Source: Oscillospiraceae bacterium (GTDB taxonomy: Bacteria > Bacillota > Clostridia > Oscillospirales > Ruminococcaceae). From it: DNA of 64,000 bases. Within the stretch, counting starts at the first letter, position 1. Each line of letters starts with the position of its first letter. Where the stretch lies: NCBI GenBank assembly GCA_028692035.1, contig JAQUYD010000002.1:124001-188000 (forward strand), in the 5' to 3' direction. The translations under genes and the position numbers were made by a program. Under the pieces are notes generated by a model that was not told where the DNA came from, did no database searches, and saw only the letters and a program-made list of their open reading frames with translations. Below, piece by piece: positions 40,901 through 47,552 of the stretch.

Positions 40901-41460
40901 GCAGGCGCGCCATTACCCGCCTGGGGATACTGTTCCGATCCTGTACCGGCGGCCCCGCCGGTCAAAACAGCGCCAGCAATAATTACTGACTGGGAACGAA
41001 CTTCAACTGCCGCTCCCCCATTGCCTGCCCCTTTGTTTTCGTCTGCAGGCGCGCCTGATCCGCCGATGACGACTAGCCCGCTGCCCAGCGTCAAGTCAGC
41101 CGCCTCACATTGGATGCCCGTTCCGGCGGATTTCTCTGCCGTTCCTGCCCCGCCCTGCACACGGCCATTTTGGATTGTTACGTTCTTGGCGCTGACAAGG
41201 ATTGCCGGGGCCCCCGCGGGGCCGATAACGGTACGCCCTTGTAGGTCCAATACCGTGTTGTCCTCCGCGATGGTAATCGTTTGAGGCTCTGTTTCCCGTG
41301 CCATGTCATCCGCCAGCGTTTGTAAATTTTGATTGGGTGCCGGCAGATTTTCCGTCTGTTCCATTGCCGCTGGATAAAACGCCTCTTCTGCTCGAGCCGG
41401 CAAAAAGGCCGCCAGCAGGCAGACCACTAACAGAATGCCCCCTAATTTTTGACCTTTCAT
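37912..41460 (-). CDS. Large membrane-anchored surface protein with beta-helix and CnaB-like domains
   Basis: A 1,182-residue protein made for the cell surface. Residues 1-24 are a signal peptide (LLVVCLLAAFLPARAEE). Two Gly-rich beta-helix regions of short repeats follow (about 65-310, rich in VLTGGA-type turns, and about 375-700, with ISGNT and GGV turns). About 720-800 is a carboxypeptidase-regulatory/CnaB-like fold (SYVLTGVVTRDGNPVAGAKI). A further domain near 980-1075 precedes a Ser-rich stalk and a single C-terminal span (about 1149-1172) with a RRR stop. There is no LPxTG motif, so it is held by the membrane span. It resembles adhesins or polysaccharide-binding proteins; the ligand is unknown. 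Its start at 41460 follows AAGGAGGG and a leader with a terminator. Confidence 0.85.
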   Translation of the reverse strand: MKGQKLGGILLVVCLLAAFLPARAEEAFYPAAMEQTENLPAPNQNLQTLADDMARETEPQTITIAEDNTVLDLQGRTVIGPAGAPAILVSAKNVTIQNGRVQGGAGTAEKSAGTGIQCEAADLTLGSGLVVIGGSGAPADENKGAGNGGAAVEVRSQSVIIAGAVLTGGAAGTGSEQYPQAGNGAPALELKGGAVEIRTGTLTGGGGYTGGHGAQTAAGTSLAIGAGTVTGGAGTMTGGHAVVFAGNNLAVQGGVLTGGASSGGIGGTGLAVLNGAPGVVLTGGSFAGGAGVTAGNAVSTTGTLGTLLGEISSYQPVSGDDPINGDASFSIQPVRVITALAYIGSKPYTDFSLALAEVQDGQTIELTQDIQLDQAVFVTGKAVILTGKNHLIPTLSRKQGYQESLVLVGSDGSLTLQGVILDGGAVWGNSALPLGRPNNGASAQSPLARMTGGVLRLESGTILQNNDNIKAEKPAAGGVLANGGTLVLTGDAAIRDNRAAANAGGVYLADAALQMEGTSAITGNTASGNAQAVMSCVGGVQAVSTSRISLSGSASISGNTGTGGGVTLSDNAVLAVSGAGSISGNRAVLVTLAGKPVHTGGGISAEQPRSVQVEGAAVIFGNTLTNAAGTQISASNLLYLEPSSDAEAVVAVTGTLDTAAKIGIGRYRLDAGINFVSVPGAVAVFPSGTESAAGQARFVCDDDGYRVWKDGAALAVKPVVSYVLTGVVTRDGNPVAGAKIELKQGAAVAASAVTAADGSYGIEAIDPGIYNLAASLSDGTLIVTSKVQITSGTSRLDVALPGINTSSGVDIQTGTAIIVGGLDEMFSAQLVGSNSNSADGVTQQDLAAAQSGGAVKLIFTAAPGSDQSAGGQTLIGLIDPHSRFQRELLLDLRLQKQTTENATTTVTQVSRLPKVLEIRIPMPDAMQQMEGAPVAYRVKGSGLQAITTKKNADGESLTVEGKTLVLQVRAFSLYAIGWEKAAGSSGNSSEEEPTFEERQDAFWEDVALKIKQAKSGETITVDAGGFTNMNWRVMSALRDHPGVALKVRWDGGKTFLIPAGKAQKDNGLSNYSLYRLAEIYTAASSEQSSIAASSSAPTVRPSVSSSAAIPSSSSSSAASTISSSEESSAIEEIPTEPSEPDPQEDLFHISVGVVLAGAGVITALIIGVWAIVSYRRRQKEIE

Positions 41461-41623
41461 TCTTTTGCCCTCCTTCTGCACCGATAAAAAACAAGAGCAG
41501 GCTTTCGCAAGCCTGCTCGATGTCATTTCTCTCCAACGGCCTCGCTTTTGCCGCTTGGCCCTTCGCCCCCCTGAACCGACCGCGCAGGCCCTCGTCCACG
41601 CAGGGGATTTATCCACACTTTCT
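41461..41623 (-). promoter_or_regulatory. Leader RNA with a strong internal terminator before the surface protein
   Basis: Transcription from the promoter at 41630-41658 would make a leader of about 160 bases. It can fold CCCCTG with CAGGGG, then CCAA-CGGC with GCCG-TTGG (one bulged G), and ends in a perfect terminator hairpin about 25 bases before the coding start. A terminator inside a leader normally means control by early termination, as in riboswitches or attenuators. I cannot match the fold to a known class. Confidence 0.55.
41485..41518 (-). terminator. Terminator hairpin in the leader of the surface protein gene
   Basis: GAGCAGGCTT and AAGCCTGCTC pair perfectly around GCGA, and TTGTTTTTT follows on the minus strand. 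Confidence 0.85.
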
Positions 41624-41629
41624 ACTTCT

Positions 41630-41658
41630 ATTATAGCCCGGCATTTTACAAAAGTCCA
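41630..41658 (-). promoter_or_regulatory. Predicted promoter of the surface protein leader
   Basis: On the minus strand TGGACT, a 17-base spacer and TATAAT. Confidence 0.65.
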
Positions 41659-41933
41659 TCTAAGTTCAAATCCTTTTGTCCCTGCCGCAAAACAGAACCT
41701 GAAAAGGTTGCTTATATTATGGAAACCTCCATCCGACCGCTTTTGTTACGCAGGTATCCGGTCAATCCGCCGCAAAGGAGTACAAAAAGGATTTTAGGCA
41801 ATAAAGGGCCTGTTTTTTTACAAAATCACCCCTAAAATCACCCCGCTGAATCACCCTGGGGATGATGACAGCCTCGGCCTGCTCCTTTATGCTAGAAGTA
41901 CGATCCGACAAACTTTTTAAGGAGGCAAACCGC
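41659..41933. other. Gene-free stretch between divergent genes
   Basis: Contains the ribosome site (AAGGAGG) of the lipoprotein gene at its right end. I see no convincing promoter for that gene and no RNA element. Confidence 0.4.
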
Positions 41934-42317
41934 ATGAAAAAATTACTTGCTTTGACGCTATCCCTGTTGATGATTCTGACACTGGCCGCCTGTGGTGCCG
42001 GAAAGAACGATATCGTGGGCACCTGGGAGATTACTGACGGCGAGGGCGCTACCTACGGCTGGGGCATCCGCTTTGACAAAGACGGAAAATTTTACTATGC
42101 CACCGGTACAGAAACCTCCGAGGATGAGCTGCAGGAAGCCTTTGAATCGATGGAAGCTTTGATCAGCATCAAGTACAAAGTGAAAAGCGATACCCAGATG
42201 GAACTGACGGTCAGCGTTTTAGGCGGTTTCGGCGGCAAAGAGACCTCCACCGTCGACTATCTGCTGGAAGGGGACACCCTCACTTTCGACGGTGCAACCT
42301 ACACCCGGGCAAAATAG
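41934..42317 (+). CDS. Small lipoprotein with lipocalin-like fold
   Basis: A 127-residue lipoprotein. The signal is KKLLALTLSLLMILTLAAC with the lipobox LAAC, and the mature protein begins GAGKNDIVGTWEITDGEGAT, a start typical of small lipocalin/calycin-like lipoproteins (xIxGTW). It has alternating strands (WGIRFDKDGKFYYATGTETS, then SIKYKVKSDTQMELTVSVLG) and ends with TVDYLLEGDTLTFDG. It is anchored to the outer face of the membrane; ligand unknown. The start at 41934 follows AAGGAGG; a start at 41862 would lie before the signal peptide. A strong terminator follows. Confidence 0.85.
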   Translation: MKKLLALTLSLLMILTLAACGAGKNDIVGTWEITDGEGATYGWGIRFDKDGKFYYATGTETSEDELQEAFESMEALISIKYKVKSDTQMELTVSVLGGFGGKETSTVDYLLEGDTLTFDGATYTRAK

Positions 42318-42336
42318 CGCCCTCAACTGGTTCCAA

Positions 42337-42381
42337 ACAACAAAGAATCCCTGCCGATTTAGGCGGGGATTCTTTGTTGTT
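42337..42381 (+). terminator. Terminator of the lipoprotein gene
   Basis: AACAACAAAGAATCCC pairs with GGGGATTCTTTGTTGTT, extended inward by TGCC/GGCG-type pairing. The T-rich end follows. Confidence 0.88.
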
Positions 42382-42443
42382 TACTTGATTTTTTTGTCGG
42401 CCTGTTTTGCCTATCAACCGCTGGGGACACGAAATGATGCCGG

Positions 42444-42604
42444 TCAAGAAACCTTTAGCGTCAGCCGCAATTTGTCGCTGAGCATAGCAATAAGCTGGCC
42501 CCGGCCATGTAGTAATTGAAGATGCTTCGAACGACACCGGCTGTGCTTTCTTTGATCTCAAGTGCGCCGGAGCCAGTTAGGTTGAAACCATATGGTATTC
42601 TCAT
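42444..42604 (-). pseudogene. Remnant of a recombinase-domain gene (serine recombinase type)
   Basis: On the minus strand, after the ribosome site GGAGGG, the frame begins MRIPYGFNLTGSGALEIKES followed by TAGVVRSIFNYYMAGASL. This fits the start of the Recombinase domain of large serine recombinases and of the short recombinase-like proteins common in Clostridia (pattern RIPYGY...EIxExEAxxVRxIF..YLAGxSL). The frame then shifts: the expected continuation appears in another frame as LIAMLSDKL, ending at TGA 42446. The main frame stops after 47 residues at 42463. It is a decayed mobile-element or accessory gene lying next to tRNA-Thr, a frequent integration neighbourhood. Not functional as an integrase. 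Confidence 0.7.
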
Positions 42605-42630
42605 GTTTTATCCCTCCAAAAATAAAAGGT

Positions 42631-42669
42631 CCTATGTCGTCATCTCCTCTTAAAAGATGAAACATAGGA
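42631..42669 (-). repeat. Imperfect inverted repeat upstream of the recombinase remnant
   Basis: CCTATGT and ACATAGG, with CATCT and AGATG inside, can form a hairpin just upstream of the remnant's ribosome site on the minus strand. It is compatible with a leftover terminator or element boundary. Confidence 0.45.
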
Positions 42670-42752
42670 ATATGAAATGTTATATTTCGTTTGACGCTGT
42701 CATTCTGCACAGTATGTCAACGACTATCTTGTTCTTTTTGCCGGAGAAACAG

Positions 42753-42789
42753 CAAAGCCCATGTATAACGATGTTATACATGGGCTTTG
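42753..42789 (-). terminator. Terminator of the tRNA-Thr transcript
   Basis: CAAAGCCCATGTATAAC pairs perfectly with GTTATACATGGGCTTTG around GAT. It lies eight bases past the tRNA 3' end on the minus strand. Confidence 0.8.
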
Positions 42790-42796
42790 TCTAATT

Positions 42797-42872
42797 TGGA
42801 GCTTGTGGTCGGACTCGAACCGACGACCTGCGCATTACGAATGCGCTGCTCTACCAACTGAGCCACACAAGC
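42797..42872 (-). tRNA. tRNA-Thr (anticodon CGT)
   Basis: On the minus strand the gene reads GCTTGTG ... CACAAGC, a perfect seven-base acceptor stem, followed by T and an encoded CCA (42797-42799). The D arm contains GCTCAGTTGGTAGAGC, the anticodon loop is TTCGTAA (anticodon CGT, reading ACG), and the T arm is GTCGG-TTCGAGT-CCGAC. All arms pair, so it should be functional. Confidence 0.95.
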
Positions 42873-42884
42873 ATATGAAGTTTT

Positions 42885-42941
42885 CCGAGGGCCGGTCTAT
42901 CAGTTACGAATCAGCTGCTCTACCGGCTGAGCTATTCCAGC
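42885..42941 (-). pseudogene. Half tRNA-Thr (CGT) pseudogene
   Basis: On the minus strand GCTGGAA is a normal acceptor 5' strand, followed by a perfect D arm (GCTC-AGCCGGTA-GAGC) and an anticodon loop TTCGTAA with the Thr anticodon CGT. After the loop the paired strand, T arm and acceptor 3' strand are lost: CTGAT replaces the expected TCAGC, and no GGTTCGA loop follows at the right distance. It shares the promoter of the intact tRNA-Thr. Confidence 0.7.
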
Positions 42942-43298
42942 ATATCACATCGAACCCGCTTTCTGGACCACATGCGAACGGCCTACTCCAAAATGCAATG
43001 CAGCATAAAAATTCCAGATCAGACAACAATAAACACCGCTGCCCTCTATTTTAAAAAATATGATATAAAATAGAGAAAGGAATGGTTTTTCTTTTTGTTT
43101 AAAGTATAATTTATTATATCTGCTTCACCCCGCTTCGTCAAGTCGAACTACAAAAAATCTGCGGAAAGATCTGCATGGCGTGATTCGGCATAAGGAGAGG
43201 CGGAAGGAATGCGTCGCCCCCCGCTACGGAAAAAAGACGTGCATTTCCCTATGGTTTGTAGTAAAATAAGAATAGAGTACTAAAGGAGAAGGGAAAAT
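42942..43298. other. Gene-free stretch with tRNA promoter
   Basis: Holds the promoter of the tRNA-Thr transcript (43113-43141) and a T-loop-like GGGTTCGAT near 42949-42957 that may be a scrap of a further tRNA. No frame in this stretch has a ribosome site apart from the one for the SGNH gene at its right end. Confidence 0.45.
43113..43141 (-). promoter_or_regulatory. Predicted promoter of the tRNA-Thr transcript
   Basis: On the minus strand TTGACG, a 17-base spacer and TATAAT. Confidence 0.75.
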
Positions 43299-44237
43299 AT
43301 GGCATACCAAAAAATCAATCGGCGGCGTTATCGAAAAAAGAAACGATATCCCTTGCTGACTGCTTTCATTACCATTCTTTTTTGCATAGGCATTTCACTC
43401 GGCCTGGCCGCCTTATGGCAAAATCAAAGCCAAGATCTGAGCGAACCGCTCAATAGCGGTTTTTCGATAGAAGCTTTTTCTTCCGCCCCGGGAACCACCG
43501 ATGAAAGCGGCGGCCTTTCTGATGTGGCTGCCTCTGCCAGCAGTCCGGCCCCTGCCGAATATGATTATTCGCAGCCGGTGCCTGAGAGCGACCGGGTCAC
43601 CTCTGCTTATTTTGATGACGCGTTGTTTGTCGGCGACTCGATTACGGCGGGGATCCAATCTTATGCGCTGATGAAAAATGCTTCTGTTGTGGCTTTTACC
43701 GGAATCAATACCAATACCATCTTGACCCGCGAAGTGATCCGCAACGAAGCGGGCGAGTTGGAAACAATGCCCCAAGCCATCAGCCGCTATACGGATGTGA
43801 AAAAAATTTATGTGATGCTAGGCGCCAATGGGATCGCCTGGATCGGCAAGGAAAGCTTTGTCGAAAATTATGGCGCTTTTCTTGACACCATCCGCCAGCA
43901 GCACCCCAATGCTGATATCTATATGCAGTCTATCCTGCCTGTAACTGCCAGCAAGGAGGACAGCGACCCCCAATTTGCCAATAGCAAAATCCGGGAGTAC
44001 AACGCCGCCCTTTTGAGTATGGCGCAGGAGAAAAAATATTACTATCTAAACGTGGCGGAAGCCTTTGCCGATGAGAACGGCTGCCTGCCGGAGGAGGCAA
44101 GTCCCACCGATGGGATGCATTTTGGGCCAAAATACTACGAAGTGTGGTTTGAATATTTAAAAAACCATGTGGCCAACCCAGACAGCGTCTCAGATAAAAT
44201 TGCTGACGGAACGGTCACGTTCTCCTCGGCTACCTGA
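43299..44237 (+). CDS. Membrane-anchored SGNH/GDSL hydrolase
   Basis: A 312-residue protein with a basic cytoplasmic end (RRRYRKKKRYP), one membrane span (about 19-40), a Ser/Pro-rich linker and an outer SGNH hydrolase domain. Block I is ALFVGDSITAGIQ (nucleophile Ser), block III is MLGANGIAWIG (Gly and Asn), and block V is DGMHFGPKYYEVW with the Asp-x-x-His pair. It should remove acyl (for example O-acetyl) groups from a cell-surface glycan. The next gene encodes a DUF4358 lipoprotein, a frequent companion of such hydrolases. AAGGAGAAGGG precedes the ATG. Confidence 0.9.
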   Translation: MAYQKINRRRYRKKKRYPLLTAFITILFCIGISLGLAALWQNQSQDLSEPLNSGFSIEAFSSAPGTTDESGGLSDVAASASSPAPAEYDYSQPVPESDRVTSAYFDDALFVGDSITAGIQSYALMKNASVVAFTGINTNTILTREVIRNEAGELETMPQAISRYTDVKKIYVMLGANGIAWIGKESFVENYGAFLDTIRQQHPNADIYMQSILPVTASKEDSDPQFANSKIREYNAALLSMAQEKKYYYLNVAEAFADENGCLPEEASPTDGMHFGPKYYEVWFEYLKNHVANPDSVSDKIADGTVTFSSAT

Positions 44238-44281
44238 TCCTTCCCACATGATAACAAAACAAACATAACGGAGGAATTTAT

Positions 44282-44758
44282 ATGAAAGTTAAATTCATAT
44301 CTATTGTATGCCTGCTCTCCCTACTTTTAAGCCTGACCGCCTGCGGAGGTTCCTCCAACAGCCAGGTGAGTAAATCCGCATCGGAGATTGCCGACGAAAT
44401 TTACAATACCCAAACCTTTCAAGATACCCTAAATGCCATTGACGCCGACATGCTTAAGGATTACTACCGCATTGACGCGGCGGATCTGTCCGACGCCAAG
44501 GTTTATGTCAGCGGTTCTTTTTCTACCGCTGAGGAGATTGCGGTATTCCAGGCATCTTCCACCGATGCTGTAGCAACCATTCAATCGGCGATCGAAACCC
44601 GCCTGGAGGATCTGTCCCTGGCGTTTGAAAGCTATGTGCCCGGCGAAATGACCAAGATCAAAGATCCGGTGCTGGTGACCAAGGGAACCACTGTGGTGCT
44701 GGTGCTGGCCGATGATACCGCTTCTGTTTCCGACAAGGTCGAGGCGTTGCTCGGCTAG
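44282..44758 (+). CDS. DUF4358 lipoprotein
   Basis: A 158-residue lipoprotein. The signal is FISIVCLLSLLLSLTAC with the lipobox LTAC. The mature part matches the DUF4358 pattern: SASEIADEIYNTQTFQDTLN, then YRIDAADLSDAKVYVSGSFS, TAEEIAVF and a central block with TIQSAIETRLEDLSLAFESY ending KGTTVVLVLADDT. DUF4358 proteins are small cell-surface proteins found mostly in Firmicutes, often near acyl-transfer or SGNH genes; their role is unknown. CGGAGGAA lies before the ATG, 44 bases after the SGNH gene, so they are probably cotranscribed. Confidence 0.86.
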   Translation: MKVKFISIVCLLSLLLSLTACGGSSNSQVSKSASEIADEIYNTQTFQDTLNAIDADMLKDYYRIDAADLSDAKVYVSGSFSTAEEIAVFQASSTDAVATIQSAIETRLEDLSLAFESYVPGEMTKIKDPVLVTKGTTVVLVLADDTASVSDKVEALLG

Positions 44759-44781
44759 TAAAAAAGAAAGGGGGATTTTTT

Positions 44782-45135
44782 ATGATCGTTGAATGTTGGG
44801 TTATTGTCATTTTAATTCTCGCGATGACGGTAATCATCATCCGGCGTGGTACATTTTCGCAAGGGATTGCAATCCTGCCTTTGGCCCTTGTCCCCTTTGG
44901 ATATGTGATCGCAGGCCCCATTTCCCGCTGGATGGATGGGATTTTTCCGTCCATCAGTTCCGATTTGTTCCGCGTCTCTTTTACGCTAATCGCGCTGGTC
45001 ATCGCCTGTGTGCTGTTTGGTATGCTCTCCGGCAATATGGGCGGCAAAGCGGCGAGACGGGCCTATATGTTTCTTTGCGGCGGATTCAGCGTTGTCTTAT
45101 CCATCGTATTGGTCTATTCCATCAAACCGTTTTAA
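44782..45135 (+). CDS. Small membrane protein, unknown
   Basis: A 117-residue protein with three to four hydrophobic spans (WVIVILILAMTVIII, IAILPLALVPFGYVIAGPIS, LFRVSFTLIALVIACVLFGM and FLCGGFSVVLSIVLVYS). A ribosome site GAAAGGGGGA precedes the ATG at 44782, and it follows the DUF4358 gene by 23 bases, so it probably belongs to the same operon. I do not recognise a family. An alternative reading in the +1 frame over the same span is a shadow. Confidence 0.75.
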   Translation: MIVECWVIVILILAMTVIIIRRGTFSQGIAILPLALVPFGYVIAGPISRWMDGIFPSISSDLFRVSFTLIALVIACVLFGMLSGNMGGKAARRAYMFLCGGFSVVLSIVLVYSIKPF

Positions 45136-45158
45136 GATTTGTGTGAGAAAGGGCTCCT

Positions 45159-46070
45159 ATGAAATTTGACATGACAAGAAGCAAAGGGACTATGACCGGC
45201 GCGTTAATGCTCGCATCGGTGATCTGGGGCTCCGGCGCCGTAATGATGCAGGTTTGCATTGACGGTGGCATTGAGACCGGGCTGCAGATGTTTTTCCGTT
45301 TCTGGATCGGCGCTTTGTGTTTGGGGATTTTGATCCGAAAACGGTTGCGGCAGATCAACCGCCGCCTGGTGATGTGTGGGATTCTTTGCGGCAGCCTTTT
45401 ATTTTTCTCTTTCTTTTTCCTGACGTTGGGCCTGGAATATACCACCCCGGCAAACAGCGCGTTTCTGTCGGCTAGCTCGGTCATGCTGGTGCCCTTTATC
45501 AGTTGGGCGATGCTGCGGATCAAGCCGGAGCGCAAGGTCTTTTTCGGTTGTGTGCTGTGTCTTGTCGGCGTTGGTATCCTCTCCCTAAAACTGGATAGCG
45601 GCCTGCATTTCACCTTAGGGGATAGTTTGACCCTGTTTTGTGCCGTCATTTTTTCTTGTTACACCTGCACTGTCGCAAAGGTTTCAAGCGGATTGGACGC
45701 CACCCTTTTTACCTTTGTGCAGCTGTTGGTCACCGCCGTGTGGTCTACGATTACCTTGCCAGTCAGCGGCGCCAATTTTTCGGTCATCGGACAGGATTGG
45801 AAGGCGCTGGGGGCTGTGGTTTTCCTGGGCCTATTCAACACCGGTCTTTGCTATCTCATCCAGATGACCGCGCAGAAAAGCCTTCCGCCGACCCGCGTTT
45901 CGTTGATTCTCAGTTCGGAATCGTTGTTTGGCGCCTTTTTTTCTGTGCTCGCCGGATATGACCCATTTTCGATCTGCCTTGTTGTTGGCGGCGGCATCAT
46001 GATGCTGTCCATTCTGTTGGTGGAGACAAATCTTCTGCGTTTTTCGAAAAAGAAAGCGGCCGCCGTATAG
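45159..46070 (+). CDS. DMT superfamily (EamA) transporter
   Basis: A 303-residue transporter with ten membrane spans in two EamA halves. The first half starts GTMTGALMLASVIWGSGAVM with the classic early WG pair. The second begins FTLGDSLTLFCAVIFSCYTC. The GLEYTTPANSAFLSASSVML segment after span 4 and the PTRVSLILSSESLFGAFFSV segment before span 9 are the usual duplicated P..A..L/E markers. Such proteins export metabolites or amino acids; the substrate is unknown. GAGAAAGGG precedes the ATG. It follows the small membrane protein by 23 bases and ends at a good terminator. Confidence 0.9.
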   Translation: MKFDMTRSKGTMTGALMLASVIWGSGAVMMQVCIDGGIETGLQMFFRFWIGALCLGILIRKRLRQINRRLVMCGILCGSLLFFSFFFLTLGLEYTTPANSAFLSASSVMLVPFISWAMLRIKPERKVFFGCVLCLVGVGILSLKLDSGLHFTLGDSLTLFCAVIFSCYTCTVAKVSSGLDATLFTFVQLLVTAVWSTITLPVSGANFSVIGQDWKALGAVVFLGLFNTGLCYLIQMTAQKSLPPTRVSLILSSESLFGAFFSVLAGYDPFSICLVVGGGIMMLSILLVETNLLRFSKKKAAAV

Positions 46071-46116
46071 TGCGCCGCAAAATGCAAAACGACAAAAGGG
46101 CATAAAAACGATATTC

Positions 46117-46160
46117 GGCAGCGCCATGTGGTTTTCCCTTGGATCGCTGCCCTTTTTGTT
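46117..46160 (+). terminator. Terminator of the SGNH-to-EamA operon
   Basis: GGCAGCG (46117-46123) pairs with CGCTGCC (46145-46151), followed by CTTTTTGTTTT. Confidence 0.82.
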
Positions 46161-46188
46161 TTGATTTTCAATTGGTGAGGGGGATTGG

Positions 46189-47418
46189 ATGAAAACGCTC
46201 ATTTTCCATGTTGACGTCAACAGCGCTTACCTTTCCTGGGAAGCGGCCCGCCGTGTAGCCCGCGGCGAAGCGGATATTCGCTTGATCCCTTCGGCGATCG
46301 GAGGTGATCGGGAAAAACGCACCGGCGTGATTCTTGCAAAGTCGATCCCCGCAAAAAAATACCATGTGCAAACTGGCGAACCGGTAGCGATGGCACTGCG
46401 CAAATGCCCACAGCTGTATCTTGCCCAGCCGGACTTTCGCCTGTATGAAAAAAACTCTAGGGCTTTTATGGATATCTGCCGCAAATATGCGCCATTGGTC
46501 GAAAAATACTCCATTGATGAATGCTTTTTGGATATGAGCGGGACTAGCCAGCTCTATCCAGATCCAGTGGCGATTGCCACCCGGATCAAAAATGAAATCC
46601 GGGACACGCTGGGCTTTACGGTGAACATTGGAATCGGTTCCAATAAACTGTTGGCAAAAATGGCAAGCGATTTTGAAAAACCAGATAAAGTACACACGCT
46701 TTTTATCGATGAGGTCGAAGAAAAACTTTGGCCGCTGCCGGTTCGCGAGCTGTTTACCGTTGGCCGCGCCACGGCGGAGCGGTTGGAAAAGGTCCGGATT
46801 CGAACCATTGGGGAGCTTGCCAAAACAGATCCCGGGTTTTTGCAGTCGCTGGTCGGTGTAAAATTAGGGCGGCAGCTGCATGAATACGCCAACGGAATTA
46901 GCCATTCCCTGGTTTTGTCCCGCCCGGAGGAGGCAAAGGGATATAGCAATTCGACGACCCTTGAGAAGGATGTCCGCTCTTTTGAAGAAGCTCACCGAAT
47001 CCTGCTGGCTCTGGCCGACAGCGTGGCCGCCCGTATGCGGGCGGATAAGGTTCGCGCCTACTGCATCTGCGTCACCATCCGCAGCAGCGATTTCAAGGAT
47101 CGATCCCACCAGCGCAAACTTTTTGAGCCTACCGACATCACCACCGAGATCTTTGAGGTCGCCAAAGGGCTGTTTGCAGAGCTTTGGGATGCAAACAGCC
47201 CTTTGCGGCTGCTGGGGATTGCGCTGACCGATCTGGCCCAGGACAATTATGTACAACAATCGCTTTTCATGGATGAAAAACGGGAACGGGGAGAAAAGCT
47301 TGACCGGGCGGTCGATAACATTCGCAGACAGTTCGGCTCCAATACCATCTCCCGCGGAGGGGTCTTGCGATCAGGCATCCAGGTCGGGAAAAAATATAAA
47401 GCGCAGCTGGACAAATAG
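46189..47418 (+). CDS. dinB: DNA polymerase IV (Y family)
   Basis: A 409-residue Y-family polymerase used for copying past damaged bases. Catalytic points are the first Asp in FHVDVNSAYLSWEAARRVAR and the pair in KYSIDECFLDMSGTSQLYPD. Then come the fingers/thumb segment NIGIGSNKLLAKMASDFEKP, the helix-hairpin-helix near VGRATAERLEKVRIRTIGEL, and a little-finger domain of about 115 residues. The last part has a beta-clamp-type QQSLFMD. No damage-inducible LexA box could be made out with confidence before the start. GGTGAGGGGGA precedes the ATG. Confidence 0.94.
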   Translation: MKTLIFHVDVNSAYLSWEAARRVARGEADIRLIPSAIGGDREKRTGVILAKSIPAKKYHVQTGEPVAMALRKCPQLYLAQPDFRLYEKNSRAFMDICRKYAPLVEKYSIDECFLDMSGTSQLYPDPVAIATRIKNEIRDTLGFTVNIGIGSNKLLAKMASDFEKPDKVHTLFIDEVEEKLWPLPVRELFTVGRATAERLEKVRIRTIGELAKTDPGFLQSLVGVKLGRQLHEYANGISHSLVLSRPEEAKGYSNSTTLEKDVRSFEEAHRILLALADSVAARMRADKVRAYCICVTIRSSDFKDRSHQRKLFEPTDITTEIFEVAKGLFAELWDANSPLRLLGIALTDLAQDNYVQQSLFMDEKRERGEKLDRAVDNIRRQFGSNTISRGGVLRSGIQVGKKYKAQLDK

Positions 47419-47509
47419 TCGTTCCAAAATGTCGTTCTACCAACTTTTAGAAAATACAAGTCTCTTGCGTTTGCACAATCTCTTTTCCTAAGCGCCTATC
47501 CACGCGTTG

Positions 47510-47552
47510 CAGCCCCTGCGTTTTCTCAAAAACGCAGGGGCTGTTTTTATGC
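47510..47552 (+). terminator. Terminator of dinB
   Basis: CAGCCCCTGCGTTTT (47510-47524) pairs perfectly with AAAACGCAGGGGCTG (47529-47543), followed by TTTTTAT. Confidence 0.93.

Noticed and set aside
41461..41640. Known c-di-GMP riboswitch or 6S RNA in the surface protein leader
   Set aside because: The leader shows stems and a terminator, but the conserved bases of those families could not be found, so only an unnamed leader element is reported.
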